Below, piece after piece: positions 10,001-18,753 of a DNA stretch of 64,000 nt. Location: assembly GCA_023381355.1 (NCBI GenBank), contig JAMCUL010000013.1, positions 1-64,000 of the forward strand, written 5' to 3'. A program made the position numbers and the translations under genes. A model generated the notes under the pieces. That model was not told the origin of the DNA. It saw only the letters and a program-made list of their open reading frames with translations, and made no database searches. Within the stretch, counting starts at the first letter, position 1. Every line of letters begins with the position of its first letter. The DNA comes from Thermoplasmatota archaeon (GTDB lineage: Archaea > Thermoplasmatota > Thermoplasmata > Thermoplasmatales > Thermoplasmataceae).

Positions 10001-10441
10001 GGTGGCTCTTACTCGTACTACATAAGCGTCCCATCAGGATATTCCACTTCTTCCTCATCTGGCACTGTAACTGTTATGTCAAACACTTTCCAGACGATAA
10101 CATTTACAAAACAAATGTACACCATTGAATTCCAGGAGACCGGACTTACAAGCGGAACAAACTGGACAGTGACAGTCAACGGGAAGTTGTATAACAGCAC
10201 AACCCAGGACATCAATGTCTCTGTACCGTATGGAGCAGTGTCATATACTGTCGGAAATGTTTCTGGCTATCTGAGCACTGACAGTTCCGGCTCATTTGTT
10301 GCTGATGGGAACGCCATGGTAAGCGTGTTATTCGGGGTACAGTCCAGTTACTCGGATCTTACATACGTCACCATTGCAATTGCAGCTATAGCTGGAATAG
10401 TAGTAGGAGCAGTTGTTATTGAGCTGTTCAGGAAAAAATAA
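7088..10441 (+). CDS. Thermopsin-family (A5) secreted acid protease with C-terminal tandem beta repeats and TM anchor
   Basis: 1117 aa; signal peptide; PAPMGIGFYGLYNKSG...; three xxFxExGLxSGTxWxVxVNG repeats at the C-terminus; final TM AIAAIAGIVVGAVVIELFRKK. Confidence 0.88.
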   Translation: MNKTKVFLAILVVAIMVMGVLFVVPSTAGSSTLKSNGNNFVLVSHSIAVRENNKLSRGQNIKFNRDTAASNLIHLAKNDSLPVKDLFIPNFMSTSKVSNGLISPGYSQSPAPMGIGFYGLYNKSGHIAGRNYTFPSVAANVNLSNLQTINLADDVPQTVTFQLNSVLSNVNLFGNSNYSFWTQNVVDYSARTHQVSLILNIWNFSNPNGTELPILNNVLYSSSGQRYNYPDAIIIFGPTFQLDSAKLELNLYMNTSIVNGRQALWFNYSLPQISQSGTYEEAVFNSTTNAAPLTYLVSGTTLTPTGFVPYDSEIMIGGPGGGSTATVQNISGTMNLMYYNTTQSKFVNVPNAYDIGSETGETSTGVDVHYTGSTAYLTSGPSMVYGLWNETNNTFATYSGKVSGNSAFLFIGKTSKDAGNGFWNWAPLNGSGKFTYYLPKSMKYPFEALQNYYNISGNNLTYLNVTTPTIINMKSNVSMGIYTPIILNGNKAVMTVASSGKGTRTSPYKINAYSANGINSIFGQFNDYLFPVFPGVFIYNTNVNVTVANFQMATVYSGYASNITNYGFLGFNGLPMWIYNSTNVSITGGTFGQWYSLEQDGYYEGSLELWNSTNVNVTGSTFLVYGNGALVYNAPYQYGNISFYEDAFIGASIYVSTNLTNPFWSLYLEGTEQVGLQMSGTGYSVKMSQFYTETPIISPECNVMTGNTSVSYSNVFSNNAYWNYNGTSPYNNYGLMQTGSDLTPMIPKDSSKFTVSALKGEYDSYFIDVGYLEITLGQASGVYSFTSASFYLDTMTPYKEYVTSSDNFVMEVTGNMILNSTTPFTLSPVTSSLTVDESGLPSSTVWTVSYYYYQNVSFRASSANNPLVTTQINSTAIASKSSSNTSITINGIAPGYYYVAVNSSKSFEVSGDAGFVLIEGQTTNMVQFTHVNMYSLTFNEAGLASGTTWSVVVNGVSMSSSSGSITFTNLYGGSYSYYISVPSGYSTSSSSGTVTVMSNTFQTITFTKQMYTIEFQETGLTSGTNWTVTVNGKLYNSTTQDINVSVPYGAVSYTVGNVSGYLSTDSSGSFVADGNAMVSVLFGVQSSYSDLTYVTIAIAAIAGIVVGAVVIELFRKK

Positions 10442-10500
10442 TCAAATTTTATAAAATATTTTAACAAAACAATTAATCCTTTTTTGCAATTACATAAACA

Positions 10501-11940
10501 ATGACTTATGAAGATTTACCAGATTTTATAGATGACAGGAAGAGAAAGGAAGATCTTGTCCAGATCGATGAAGAGGTAGATACCTACCTCGATATGACAT
10601 GGATTCTCAGTGAGGAGGAAAGAGCCGGAAGGGGGAGGTCAATCCTGTTCAGGCATCCAAAGGGATATGATATTCCTGTAATTGGAAATATATTTTCCAC
10701 TGAATCCAAGATGAACGATATATTGGGTGATACTCCTTTCAATATTGGTGAAAACTTAAGAAATCTGATAAGGCCACCAAAGGAGAGTGAATCCATGATT
10801 GGCAGAGGACTGGAGATGATTCGTGAGCTTGGTGGTCTCAGGCCAAAGGTCCATGACAGGTTGCCAGGAGACCACATCGTGGCGGAAAAGGTGGATCTTG
10901 AAAGAATACCTGTATGCACAACATGGCCTGATGATGCAGCCCCGTTTGTGACACTCCCCGTTGTTATCACAAAGGACCCGGTAACCGGGATAAAGAATGC
11001 CGGAATGTACAGGATGCAGATGTACGATTCTGAAACAATGGGAATGCACTGGCAGATTCATAAGGACGGTTCAAGGCATTTCCAGGAGAATAGTGAAAAA
11101 GGAAAAATAATGGATGTTTCAGTCTGTATCGGAACAGATCCATTGACTATATTTTCTGCAGTTGCACCTCTTCCGGAACCTCTGGATGAATTCTCATTCT
11201 GGGGTCTGATCAGCAAGAAACGTATGGATCTCGTGAAGGGACAGAGCGTTGATCTTCAGTATCCAATGAATTCTGAAATTGTTCTCGAGGGCTATGTGGA
11301 TACATCAGAAACAAGGATGGAAGGGCCTTTCGGAGATCATACGGGCTATTACTCGCTTGCCGAGGAATTTCCAGTTTTTCATGTGAAGAAGATCGTGCAA
11401 AAGAGGAAGCCAGTTTATCCTACAACAATTGTTGGAAAATTGTGGCACGAGGATGTTGTGATTGGAAAGGCCATTGAACGTCTATTCCTCCCATTAATCA
11501 AGCTGCAGATACCTGAGATAATTGACATGAATACAATGGAGGAGGCGGTGTTCCATAATATGATTGTGGTATCAATAAAGAAAAGATATCCGGGCCATGC
11601 CAAGAAGGTCATGTTCTCAATATGGGGAACAGGCCAGTTGATGTTCTCAAAAATAGTTCTCGTCGTTGATCCAGATATTGATGTACACGACAGGAAACAG
11701 GTCATATGGGCCATGTCAACAAGAATCGATCCATCAAGAGATGTGGTTATTATACCAGGAACTCATACAGACAGTCTGGATCATGCATCATCTCTGTTCA
11801 ATTATGGTTCAAAGATGGGAATAGATGCCACCAGGAAATGGAAGTCAGAGGGGTACGATAGAGAATGGCCGGAAACCTTGCAGATGAAGAAGGACGTCGA
11901 CGAGAGAGTTCAGGATTTAAGAAAGAATCTAAATCTCTGA
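10501..11940 (+). CDS. UbiD family decarboxylase
   Basis: 479 aa; PFGDHTGYYS and other UbiD-type motifs. Confidence 0.88.
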   Translation: MTYEDLPDFIDDRKRKEDLVQIDEEVDTYLDMTWILSEEERAGRGRSILFRHPKGYDIPVIGNIFSTESKMNDILGDTPFNIGENLRNLIRPPKESESMIGRGLEMIRELGGLRPKVHDRLPGDHIVAEKVDLERIPVCTTWPDDAAPFVTLPVVITKDPVTGIKNAGMYRMQMYDSETMGMHWQIHKDGSRHFQENSEKGKIMDVSVCIGTDPLTIFSAVAPLPEPLDEFSFWGLISKKRMDLVKGQSVDLQYPMNSEIVLEGYVDTSETRMEGPFGDHTGYYSLAEEFPVFHVKKIVQKRKPVYPTTIVGKLWHEDVVIGKAIERLFLPLIKLQIPEIIDMNTMEEAVFHNMIVVSIKKRYPGHAKKVMFSIWGTGQLMFSKIVLVVDPDIDVHDRKQVIWAMSTRIDPSRDVVIIPGTHTDSLDHASSLFNYGSKMGIDATRKWKSEGYDREWPETLQMKKDVDERVQDLRKNLNL

Positions 11941-12788
11941 ATCTAAGGGATATAGCAGATTTCATTAAGATCGAGCATACCGTATTTGATCTACCATTCA
12001 TCCTGGCAGGAAGTTTTATTGCCTATGGTGGGTACCCCGGACTGAGGATAGTCGTGCTGGTACTCATGGCAGGAACCCTCGCAAGGGCATCTGGAATGGC
12101 CATCAACAGGGTCATTGGAAAAAAGTATGACGTTATAAATCCCAGAAAGAAGAACTGGAGTCTTGTCACTGGAAAGATGTCCATGAGGCAGGCAGCTTCC
12201 TTTATTCTGGTAACTGTATTTCTCTTCGAGATAACAACGTTCCTGCTGAACATGTTTGTGTTTGAGCTCTCTCCCATTGTACTATTCCTATTCATAATCG
12301 ATCCACTACTAAAGAAATACACGCAGTGGAGGCACTTTTTCATGGGCCTGACTATCGGGGTCGGGGTTATGGCCGGATACCTCGCGGTTTCCCCTGCATT
12401 CCCGTCCAGCCCGGAAATATATCTCCTCGTCCTTGCCACTGGAACGTGGATAGGCGGTTTTGACATGATATATACCATTCCTGACAGGAATTACGATCTT
12501 GAGAATAATCTCAGGACGGTGATGACTGAGTATGGAATAAGGAAGGGAATGATGATTTCCACAATAACCCACATCTTCACTATAGCATTTTTCCTGTTGC
12601 TTGCATTCTACATAAGGAGCTATTTCTATTTAGCTGGCATGATCGTGATCTCAGCACTCATTCTTTACCAGCATCTCATCGTGAATCCTGACGATCCAAA
12701 ATCAATTAAAGTATCTTTCCTTAACGCCAATTCATTTATAGGAATAACATTCCTCACGGTCCTCATACTCACGCAATATTTGCATTGA
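11865..12788 (+). CDS. UbiA-like prenyltransferase (start uncertain)
   Basis: 307 aa multi-TM; NRVIGKKYDVINPRKKNWSLVTGKMS and YTIPDRNYDLENN correspond to the two UbiA motifs; annotated start overlaps UbiD by 76 nt so the true start may be a downstream non-ATG codon. Confidence 0.78.
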   Translation: MAGNLADEEGRRRESSGFKKESKSLNLRDIADFIKIEHTVFDLPFILAGSFIAYGGYPGLRIVVLVLMAGTLARASGMAINRVIGKKYDVINPRKKNWSLVTGKMSMRQAASFILVTVFLFEITTFLLNMFVFELSPIVLFLFIIDPLLKKYTQWRHFFMGLTIGVGVMAGYLAVSPAFPSSPEIYLLVLATGTWIGGFDMIYTIPDRNYDLENNLRTVMTEYGIRKGMMISTITHIFTIAFFLLLAFYIRSYFYLAGMIVISALILYQHLIVNPDDPKSIKVSFLNANSFIGITFLTVLILTQYLH

Positions 12789-13987
12789 GATTTTCCCCAG
12801 TCCTGATCCTCGACCGGAGTGCCAGGAACAACATTATGGCAAAGATCGCAAACATGTCCAGGGAAATCCACGTCTTTATTCCATTATATGAGTACTCATA
12901 GAGAAAGAAGGAACCAACTGATGGTCCCAGCCCTCTTGCCATGGCATTCATCATCGAGTTAAAGCCGTTGTATCTGCCAATCTTATCTGGAGGTGCAATC
13001 TTCGTGACTATGCTGTTTATTCCTGGTGAGGTGAAGTTCTCGCCTATAGTTATTATCACCATCACCCCCATAAAATCCAGCACTCCATGAGAAAGAGCTG
13101 AAAGGAAATACCCCGCTGCATAGACAATCGCCCCGATCTGCATTGCCTTTAGATCACTTATCTTCCTGAAGATTATATTCATAGGAAGCTGTCCTAGGAC
13201 AACAACCGTGCCATTTACAGCATATATATAGCCTATATACGCAGCGGGAACTCCTCCCGCAATGTTTGCATATGTAGGGAACGTGACATTGAACTGTGAA
13301 GTCAGAACTGTTAGGAATAGAGTACCTGTCGAAAATATGACCAGATTCCTGTCAAAACTGATGAAACCTTTTCCCCTATTCGCATCCACGAACCTCATCT
13401 TCATATCAGTCATTAGCAAAAGTACCGTCAGAAACTGGAGAATAGAAGATATGGAGGAAAATAGAAATATGTACCCCACTCCATAGCCATAAACAACAGA
13501 ACCTATTATGGGTCCTACAGCCCATCCAAGATTTGTGAAGATCCTGTATATTCCAAAGGCACTTCTCCGCATCTCAGTGCTTGTCGTATCAGCCACAACT
13601 GCTGAGCTGGCAGGAAAGACCAGTGCCCCTGAAACTGATGAGAGAAGGAACATCAGGGATATTTCGAGAGGTGTAGCTCCAGTCTCAAATAATACGTATA
13701 CAAGAAAATAACTTATGAATCCTATTGCTGAGCCTATCAGTATTGATATTTTTCTGCCGAGTATATCGCCTATATAACCACCAACAATCGAAAATATGAT
13801 GGAAACGGCGGCCATCCCGCCAAAGATAAGACCGACAACAACAATGGGAATTTTCAGGTTTATCGTCATGAATATTGCAAGGAATGGCCATGTGGCGCCT
13901 ATCCCGAAGGATCTTACCGAGGATGCAAACGAGGCAACCCAGAAATTCTTCTCATATCCTTTTATTGCAGATAAATCCGTTTTGCAT
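12769..13987 (-). CDS. MFS transporter; N-terminus extends beyond the ORF-track start but lacks an in-frame start codon
   Basis: 366 aa ORF at 12769-13869; upstream in-frame codons read KTDLSAIKGYEKNFWVASFASSVRSFGIGATWPFLAIF, a typical MFS first TM. Confidence 0.8.
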
Positions 13988-14016
13988 TATGCTTTTCAGA
14001 TATAAAATTATAGATG

Positions 14017-14562
14017 TTAGAACTCCGGTTCAAATTTGTCCTTATAGGAGTTTATTGAATCAAGAATCTCCTTCTTTGCTTCATCCACAGATCCAAACCC
14101 ATCAACCGATGTCTTCTTTCCTTCCAGGATCTTGTATGTCTCGAAAAAGTTCTGAATCTCCTTGAGAAGGTGTTTGTTCACCTGTTCCAGGCCAGTTATT
14201 TCCCTGTTCATTGGATCCTTCACTGCCACGGCTATAATTTTATTGTCCTTGTCCCCGCCGTCTATCATGTGCATAATTCCTATAGGCCTGGCAAGAACAA
14301 TTGTTCCAGGGAATACGGGGTAAGTCCCAAGAACTAGGACGTCAATGGGGTCCCCGTCATCATAATATGTCTGGGGGATAAACCCGTAGTTCGCAGGATA
14401 CATTACAGACGAATAGAGCACCCTGTCAAGGATTATCCCGGGGCCGTCCTTGTTGGCCTCATACTTGTTTCTTGAGCCCATCGGCGTTTCTATAACTGCA
14501 TAGAACTCGTCGGGTACGTTGTCACCATATGATATATCTGTCCACAAACTTCCTTTTGGCAT
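14017..14562 (-). CDS. ppa: Inorganic pyrophosphatase
   Basis: 181 aa; YPANYGFIPQTYYDDGDPIDVLVL. Confidence 0.96.
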   Translation of the reverse strand: MPKGSLWTDISYGDNVPDEFYAVIETPMGSRNKYEANKDGPGIILDRVLYSSVMYPANYGFIPQTYYDDGDPIDVLVLGTYPVFPGTIVLARPIGIMHMIDGGDKDNKIIAVAVKDPMNREITGLEQVNKHLLKEIQNFFETYKILEGKKTSVDGFGSVDEAKKEILDSINSYKDKFEPEF

Positions 14563-14657
14563 ATCTCCCCATGACTGTAAATTAATAAAACATTTCTGGT
14601 GTAATTTTCTGAATTAGATTCACTCAACACTTAAATAACAGTTTTGCCTATTAGACC

Positions 14658-15614
14658 GTGGTAGAGAACAGATATCAGGAAGTTTATAAGAAGCAGCATT
14701 ATGGCCTCGTAGGGAAGCATTCAGCTGTAAAGGTCTGTCACTGGACAAAGAGTGAACTTACTGGAGGAAAATCCTGTTACAAGGGTACATTTTATGGAAT
14801 CAACTCCCACCAGTGCATTCAAATGACACCTGCACTAAATTCATGTACTGAGAACTGCTCCTTTTGCTGGCGGTTCAATGGTTTCGACAGCATGAGAATC
14901 AGCGATGAGGATGATCCGGAATTCATACTCGATGAGAGTATCAGGGCGCACATGAAGTTGATTTCAGGGTTCAAGGGAAACCCGAAGGTTACCGAGGAAA
15001 AGTGGAAGGAGGCAGAAAATCCAAGGCACATCGCAATATCCCTCACCGGTGAACCTACATTATACACCAGGCTCGGCGAATTCATAGAGCTTGCCCATCG
15101 CAGGGGATTTTCAACTTTCCTAGTGACAAATGGAACTCTTCCAATGGTACTGGAGAAACTTGATCCACTTCCAACGCAGCTTTATGTTACCACTGCAGGT
15201 CCAACTAAGGAGATATTCAATAATCTTCTGAATCCTTCAATAGGAAATGCATGGGAGAATTTTGCAAGGACAATGGAACTTCTTCCTTCACTGGATACGA
15301 GGAAGGTTATCAGGCACACACTTGTAAAGGGAATCAATATGCCATTTGTAGATGAATATGCGCACTGGGACAGGATTGCTGATCCTCATTTTATCGAATC
15401 CAAGGGATATGTCCATGTCGGTCAGTCCATAGCCAGGCTCAGTGAAGATAACATGCCATCGCACGACGAGATAATGGAATTCACAATATCCCTCAGCGAA
15501 AAGATAGGCTATGAAATTGCCGCAGAAAGAAGAGACAGCCGGGTATCACTGATGGCTAAGGACCCATCGATGGCAAGGATAAATTTTGACTCTCCGGGCC
15601 ATTTACCATATTGA
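14658..15614 (+). CDS. taw1: tRNA 4-demethylwyosine synthase (Taw1/TYW1, radical SAM), GTG start
   Basis: 318 aa; CTENCSFCWRF radical-SAM cluster motif and SLTGEPTLY. Confidence 0.92.
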   Translation: MVENRYQEVYKKQHYGLVGKHSAVKVCHWTKSELTGGKSCYKGTFYGINSHQCIQMTPALNSCTENCSFCWRFNGFDSMRISDEDDPEFILDESIRAHMKLISGFKGNPKVTEEKWKEAENPRHIAISLTGEPTLYTRLGEFIELAHRRGFSTFLVTNGTLPMVLEKLDPLPTQLYVTTAGPTKEIFNNLLNPSIGNAWENFARTMELLPSLDTRKVIRHTLVKGINMPFVDEYAHWDRIADPHFIESKGYVHVGQSIARLSEDNMPSHDEIMEFTISLSEKIGYEIAAERRDSRVSLMAKDPSMARINFDSPGHLPY

Positions 15615-15709
15615 TGACGGTTTGTTATATGGGGTAAGTGAAAAATCTCACTCCTCAAAGGTATTATAATACCTTCAATTTAAAATAAAGATACAGCATC
15701 TCCCTCCAT

Positions 15710-16903
15710 ATGTTGGATTATACCTTCACTGAAGAACAGAATCTTTTAAGAGAGACCGTAAGAGAGTTTGCAAACAGGGAGATCAAGCCAAAGATAAGGG
15801 AGATGATCAGGACAAGAAGAATCCCCGATTCAATAATGAAAGGAATGGCATCACAGGGATTCTTTGGAATGGCAGTACCCGAAAAGTATGGTGGGCCCGA
15901 ATATGATCCTGTGACTATTGGCATTGTGGCTGAGGAGATAGGGAGGGCCGATCCTACAGTTTCCATCCCGGTACTCTTCCTGGTTGATAATGCGTGGTCT
16001 TACCTCCTTTCCAAGTATGGTACTGAATCCCTGAAGGGGAATATTCTCCCGGATGTGGTGAAAGGAAGGAAATTTGTGGGAATAGCATCAACGGAACCCA
16101 ATTTTGGCTCGGATGTAGCCTCCATGACGACAGTGGCAAGGCATACTGGAAACAAATTCGTAGTGGATGGGGAGAAGAGCTATATAAGCATGGTCAGGGA
16201 AATAAAGGAGATTGGTGGAGGTTTCATAACCGTTGCAAAAACTTCTCCCGAAAGGCCTGGTACTTCCGGCACATCTCTCATTTATCTCCCATATTCAGAA
16301 AAGAACTTTGACCTGACATACCTCGAGGAGATGGGAAGGGAAGGCTCAAGCTGGGGGGCGTTCAGGATTAGCAACTATGAAGTCCCTGAAGAAAACCTTC
16401 TGTGGAAGGAAAATGAAGGATTCAAGATTGTCCATGAGGGCTTTGAGTTTGCCAGGGCATTAATATCGGTTATCAGTGCAGGAGCAGCTCTCGAATCCAT
16501 TGGAAGGGGAATTGACTACATGAAGCAGAGAGTTGCATTCGGGAAACCCCTAACTAAATTCCAGGGACTCCAGTTCCAGGTAGCAGAGAACACAGCAAGG
16601 ATGGAAACCGCACTTGATCTTGGATACAGGGCTCTCTGGACATACCATCAGGAGCAGAAGTTTGGAAAATTCACCAGATTCCAGGTTTCAAAAGAAATTG
16701 CCAAGGCAAAGCTCCTTTCCACAACTTGGGCGTTTGATGCAATCAACGATGCGTTGCAGTGGCAGGGTGCTTTTGGTTACAGCAAGGAATGCCCGGAGGA
16801 ATGGTCACTGCGTGGGATCAGGTCATTTCAGCTCGCAGAGGGTTCCAGGGAAATTATGAAGCAGATAATCGCCAGGGAGACCATCGGAAAGGAATTCATC
16901 TGA
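15710..16903 (+). CDS. Acyl-CoA dehydrogenase
   Basis: 397 aa; GIASTEPNFGSDVASM, RGFEFAR-type region, QWQGAFGYSKE and ARE C-terminal motifs. Confidence 0.93.
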   Translation: MLDYTFTEEQNLLRETVREFANREIKPKIREMIRTRRIPDSIMKGMASQGFFGMAVPEKYGGPEYDPVTIGIVAEEIGRADPTVSIPVLFLVDNAWSYLLSKYGTESLKGNILPDVVKGRKFVGIASTEPNFGSDVASMTTVARHTGNKFVVDGEKSYISMVREIKEIGGGFITVAKTSPERPGTSGTSLIYLPYSEKNFDLTYLEEMGREGSSWGAFRISNYEVPEENLLWKENEGFKIVHEGFEFARALISVISAGAALESIGRGIDYMKQRVAFGKPLTKFQGLQFQVAENTARMETALDLGYRALWTYHQEQKFGKFTRFQVSKEIAKAKLLSTTWAFDAINDALQWQGAFGYSKECPEEWSLRGIRSFQLAEGSREIMKQIIARETIGKEFI

Positions 16904-17005
16904 ATATCTAAATCCGTGGGGCCGTAAGATAAGACATGCCTTCCCCCTACGGAATAAACTATTTAACCACACTTCCTGATAACGTTAGGCATATATTTAT
17001 TATTA

Positions 17006-17953
17006 ATGAGGGATATCAAGATCAGGGACAAAGAAATGCTGTATAAAGATGTTGACAAAAGGTTGGATATGGCTTTCTCTATATCCACAGAAATAAAAAA
17101 TTCAATTTTACCATTAATCGAGAAGGATTACGGGAGGCTACCAGTTTATGTTCACGTGGTTAATGGAAAAATATACATGGATATATATCTTGTAATCAAC
17201 AGGAATGAGAAGTTTGGTACCCGGACATCAATCTACCAGTCAATAATAAGGGAGCCTTACCAGATAATCAGGATGGAAATGAACGAGATTCCGGGAAGTT
17301 CCCTCCTGGCTGAGGATCTATTCAGGGTACCCTCACTCATAATCAGTCACCTTTACATAGAGAATGGAAGGATGTATGGGAGAATCAGATTCCATCATTC
17401 AGATCTGCATGAGGTAAACAAGATAATATCAAAGTTAACAGAAAGTCCAAATTCAAGGCTTGAGGACCTGGGTCCCAGCAGGGGAGGCATATGGGAACTG
17501 AACCGGTTAAACAGGTTTCTTCCACTATCTGTCCTGTCTTATGACCAGGATCTTCCTGATGAATGGAAGTTCACTTCCGGAATGGAGACTTTCACGGAGT
17601 TGAAACCTCAAAAATCAGTGGATAAGTCCTTTCAGCTTATATTCTACGGCGGAAATGGCGTATCAAGTATCCCCGGAAAAATCATTTCAGACGACCCATC
17701 GATATCTCTCGTAACGGGCACATCAGATATAGCCGACCAGCTATGGCATGAATCGAACCTCAACTTTGTCAGCAGGATTGCCATCCTGGCCAAGCAGTTC
17801 GAGGGCGTGGCAAGAACTGTAATAATCCTTCCGACGATTCTTGCCGGAGATCAGCTAGCAATACTTTCAAGGATCGGGAAGAACTACGAAAACACAAACT
17901 TCAGGATTACTGCATTCCGCACATATTCTGAAGAGGTCTGGGAATGGATATAG
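17006..17953 (+). CDS. Hypothetical protein, lineage-specific
   Basis: 315 aa soluble ORF with good coding character; no recognised domain. Confidence 0.65.
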   Translation: MRDIKIRDKEMLYKDVDKRLDMAFSISTEIKNSILPLIEKDYGRLPVYVHVVNGKIYMDIYLVINRNEKFGTRTSIYQSIIREPYQIIRMEMNEIPGSSLLAEDLFRVPSLIISHLYIENGRMYGRIRFHHSDLHEVNKIISKLTESPNSRLEDLGPSRGGIWELNRLNRFLPLSVLSYDQDLPDEWKFTSGMETFTELKPQKSVDKSFQLIFYGGNGVSSIPGKIISDDPSISLVTGTSDIADQLWHESNLNFVSRIAILAKQFEGVARTVIILPTILAGDQLAILSRIGKNYENTNFRITAFRTYSEEVWEWI

Positions 17954-17970
17954 AGTAAGGGAATCACAAC

Positions 17971-18753
17971 ATGCAAGCAACACAGCCAAATACGAGATGT
18001 CCCAAATGTGGAACAGAACTGAGCGGTAACCCTGATCACTGCCCCATATGCCAGTATATATTCACCAGAAATTTACCCGGTATTTCAGTCATACCGGTGG
18101 CGTTTATAGCCTCTGTTTCCCTTTCCTCTGCCCTAACTGCACTAATTGTATGGGTCTTTCGTGCAACTTCAGGGGATTATTTCATATCAAACCCGTTTTT
18201 CATCATTCCCGGTGTGGTCTTACTCCCGGGGCTTATCAGTTCAAGAAGGTATTATCTCCGGTATTCAGGAAAGACCTATCAGCATTTCTCGTCAGAGTCG
18301 ACATCATCTCTTGTATCCGCTATCCTTATGATATTTTTAATAATACTGGGTATTTTTCTTGCAATTCTTGAAGGTGCCGGCTGGAGCGGCAGCAACCTTG
18401 TATATTTAGGAATTGTAACACTCATCACGTTCGTGGCAGATTATGTATTCCTGGCATTTCTCGCATTTTTTGCGGTCACTGTTTATGGAATAATAAAAAT
18501 TGGGAAGATGGCTGGAAATAAAGTGTATGTTATTTCGGCATATATCATCATTTTAGGCGGAATTATTTCCAATTTGCCAGTGCTGGTTGGATTTCTCAGC
18601 CAGTCATTGGAGGCTTTCATCTTTTCAGGGCAGCACGGATCTGAACTCCTGTACATTACCATATCAGGGTATCTCCTGATCTGCGTCTTTTCTGCATTCA
18701 TGCTTTTCCAGGATTCAAGGTCAGTGCAGGGATTTTCAATTTCTGATTCCTAA
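17971..18753 (+). CDS. Zinc-ribbon multi-TM membrane protein
   Basis: 260 aa; N-terminal CPKCGTELSGNPDHCPIC then about six TM segments. Confidence 0.7.
   Translation: MQATQPNTRCPKCGTELSGNPDHCPICQYIFTRNLPGISVIPVAFIASVSLSSALTALIVWVFRATSGDYFISNPFFIIPGVVLLPGLISSRRYYLRYSGKTYQHFSSESTSSLVSAILMIFLIILGIFLAILEGAGWSGSNLVYLGIVTLITFVADYVFLAFLAFFAVTVYGIIKIGKMAGNKVYVISAYIIILGGIISNLPVLVGFLSQSLEAFIFSGQHGSELLYITISGYLLICVFSAFMLFQDSRSVQGFSISDS

Noticed and set aside
16914-16952. Imperfect inverted repeat CCGTGGGG...CCCCTACGG after acyl-CoA dehydrogenase as a terminator
   Set aside because: Short arms with a bulge and a long loop, no T-run; not convincing.
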